From Tillandsia leiboldiana (Eukaryota > Streptophyta > Magnoliopsida > Poales > Bromeliaceae): a DNA stretch of 64,000 nucleotides. A program made the translations under genes and the position numbers. Below the pieces are notes generated by a model. That model ran no database searches. It was not told where the DNA came from and was given only the letters and a program-made list of their open reading frames with translations. Location of the stretch: contig CM055071.1 in the NCBI GenBank assembly GCA_029204045.2, positions 24,165,693-24,229,692 on the forward strand, given 5' to 3'. Position 1 is the stretch's first letter, and every line of letters begins with the position of its first letter. Shown in pieces: positions 62,701 through 64,000 of this stretch.

Positions 62701-63221
62701 CTTCCCCTTTTGCCTCTGATTACCTGGTGGGAATTTGAGCTGAGGCTTTACCCACTAGGGGAGGCTACTGTTTATAGTAGTACTTACCCCCATTGTCTTT
62801 TCTTGTTTCTTTCTTCCCCTTGTTTTGCAGAGTCTCTGCGGGAGTTGCTGGGCCGTCAGCAACTGATCGAGGTAAGCGGATTGCAGACTAGATAGAGAGC
62901 CACCCGAGGGTTGTAGCACGTAGCGGAGCTTGTGGGTACCTGGTCTTCTCAGACAGCTTTTGTTTATTTCTTTTTGGGTCTGGCTTTTGCCAGCTGTTGT
63001 ATTTAGTGGTGAGCTGGGAGAGACATCTGTATTTTTTCCACTGTTGTACTCTTTACTTCCAGCTTCTGTCTGAGATACAGTAGTCTTAGTTTAGCTCTGA
63101 TTATTATGCTCTTATTATTATTTCTTATCTGAGCAGGTTACCGACGCTTCGTGTATGTGGGAAATACCGCATGCACGGCGGATCTGTAGACGGGCCCGGG
63201 TTCTGGTTTACACCCGGGGCG
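59731..63221 (+). repeat. G1 3' LTR, complete but for the last five bases
   Basis: Aligns with the 5' LTR throughout and stops at CCCGGGGCG, with TGACA lost in the gap. Differences include extra GGC repeats at about 60190-60205 and a 20-bp tandem duplication at about 60500-60530. From about 62200 on there are many one-base deletions. Confidence 0.93.
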
Positions 63222-63321
63222 NNNNNNNNNNNNNNNNNNNNNNNNNNNNNNNNNNNNNNNNNNNNNNNNNNNNNNNNNNNNNNNNNNNNNNNNNNNNNNN
63301 NNNNNNNNNNNNNNNNNNNNN
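63222..63321. other. Assembly gap (100 N)
   Basis: Exactly 100 N, the usual placeholder for unknown size. Confidence 0.99.
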
Positions 63322-64000
63322 GGTTTCGCGGCGGCGTAGATGTTCAAATTTGGACTTCGGGCGGGTTTGACTAAAAGATTACCGCCATCTCCGTTCGCCT
63401 CGGGAATTTCTAGAGTTGGAATTTGGCAACCGTACTTCAGAATTTGGACCCGGTGCAAACCACACCGGATCAAGTGGGCTATCCTGGGCATTCGGCAAAT
63501 TTTCGGTTGAGAATTTTGAGAATCGGGACATCGTTTTTGGATTAAGCGCGCGAACATCAAGTGAGAATGGACTATTTATTTGTTAGTTTTGAAGCCGGTG
63601 AAGTGCGCGTTTTTTCGAGGCAACGCGGCACGAATCTCGAGGCGTGGCTCGATGCGCTAAAAATCGAGGCAGCGCACGCGATCGAGGGCGCGGCAGGCGC
63701 GCTGGGAGACGCGCCTTCGGCGCGGGTCGCACGGGGGCCGCCACGTGGCGGGCCCCGTTGGCGGCCGCGTAGGCGCGGGGCACGGGCCCGTGTGGCGTGC
63801 GCGTGTCCCGCGCCTAGCACGGGGCGGTGTAACGCGCCCGTGTGGCGGGCGCGTTACCGCGTGCCACTGCGCATGGGCGCGCGCGTGGACCGGCGCGCGC
63901 GCCCATTTCCTGTGGACCGGGATTGAGGGCCCCCCATTGGCTGGTCCACGTGGACCCGAGGCCGTGGACCACTCCCTCCTCCTCTTTTTCTTCTTCTTCT
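63322..64000 (+). repeat. Plus-strand fragment of a G3/G4-like gypsy LTR (U3)
   Basis: GAGTTGGAATTTGGCA, AGCGCGCGAA and GGACTATTTA recur in the order seen in the G3 LTR (32675-32750) and in the reverse complement of G4 (40370-40190). GC-rich tail with CCACGTGGC at about 63743, then CT-rich. No gene. Confidence 0.75.

Larger units (their letters stand above)
51114..63221 (+). mobile_element. G1: full-length Tekay-type Ty3/gypsy chromovirus
   Basis: 5' LTR 51114-54587, primer site, leader, gag-pol 54881-59671, purine tract 59719-59730, 3' LTR from 59731 to within five bases of its end, where the gap begins. PR-RT-RH-IN order is gypsy; a chromodomain-like C terminus, Met-tRNA primer and long LTRs fit the Tekay (Del) clade. 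Young, with very similar LTRs over their first 2.4 kb. Confidence 0.93.

Overview
The window is plant nuclear DNA made almost wholly of nested LTR retrotransposons. No host gene, tRNA or rRNA gene was recognised. Evidence for a plant: Ty1/copia elements of Sirevirus type and Ty3/gypsy elements of Tekay-type chromovirus organisation, initiator-Met-tRNA primer sites (TGGTATCAGAGC and variants), 5-bp target duplications and many CACGTGGC boxes. One 100-N assembly gap lies at 63222-63321. The species cannot be told; a large, repeat-rich angiosperm genome is most likely.

Left half. A decayed, tandemly rearranged gypsy element (G3: 1-264, then 29664-37876) was hit by a nearly intact Sirevirus, SirA (270-29658, + strand, TSD CAGTC). 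Near the end of its gag, SirA was hit by SirA' (3430-21026, - strand, TSD AACGC), a close relative lacking protease and the start of integrase. Beside its internal purine tract, SirA' was hit by SirB (5463-11853, + strand, TSD CACAA), a gag-only element of a diverged subfamily. LTR pairs differ by only about 6 (SirA), 2 (SirA') and 4 (SirB) bases by eye, so all three insertions are young.

Right half. G3 itself sits in the 3' LTR of an old minus-strand gypsy element, G4 (37877-44860), whose coding region is decayed and carries large minisatellites. G4's 5' LTR was hit by G2 (44861-51113, minus strand, RT, RNase H and integrase deleted). G2's 5' LTR was hit by G1 (51114-63221 and into the gap), a full-length Tekay-type gypsy with gag, PR, RT, RNase H, IN and a chromodomain-like tail, broken by one TAG. 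After the gap there is a plus-strand piece of a G4-like LTR.

How the parts may work together. SirA supplies a gag-pol frame and a third, env-position ORF. SirA' and SirB look like parasites that keep the cis-signals. Three shared layers stand out: (1) paired GATCCGGATC palindromes spaced about 20 bp within and 60 bp between pairs upstream of the LTR TATA box, repeated inside SirA and SirA' just upstream of a second TATA box, a candidate intron and the third ORF; (2) in the transcribed part of the LTR, an array of 4 to 8 hairpins whose stems covary around a constant TGGATT loop; (3) a noncoding block downstream of pol that the pol-less SirB has also kept. The third ORF is strongly diverged between SirA and SirA' although the flanks are nearly identical, which suggests cassette exchange.
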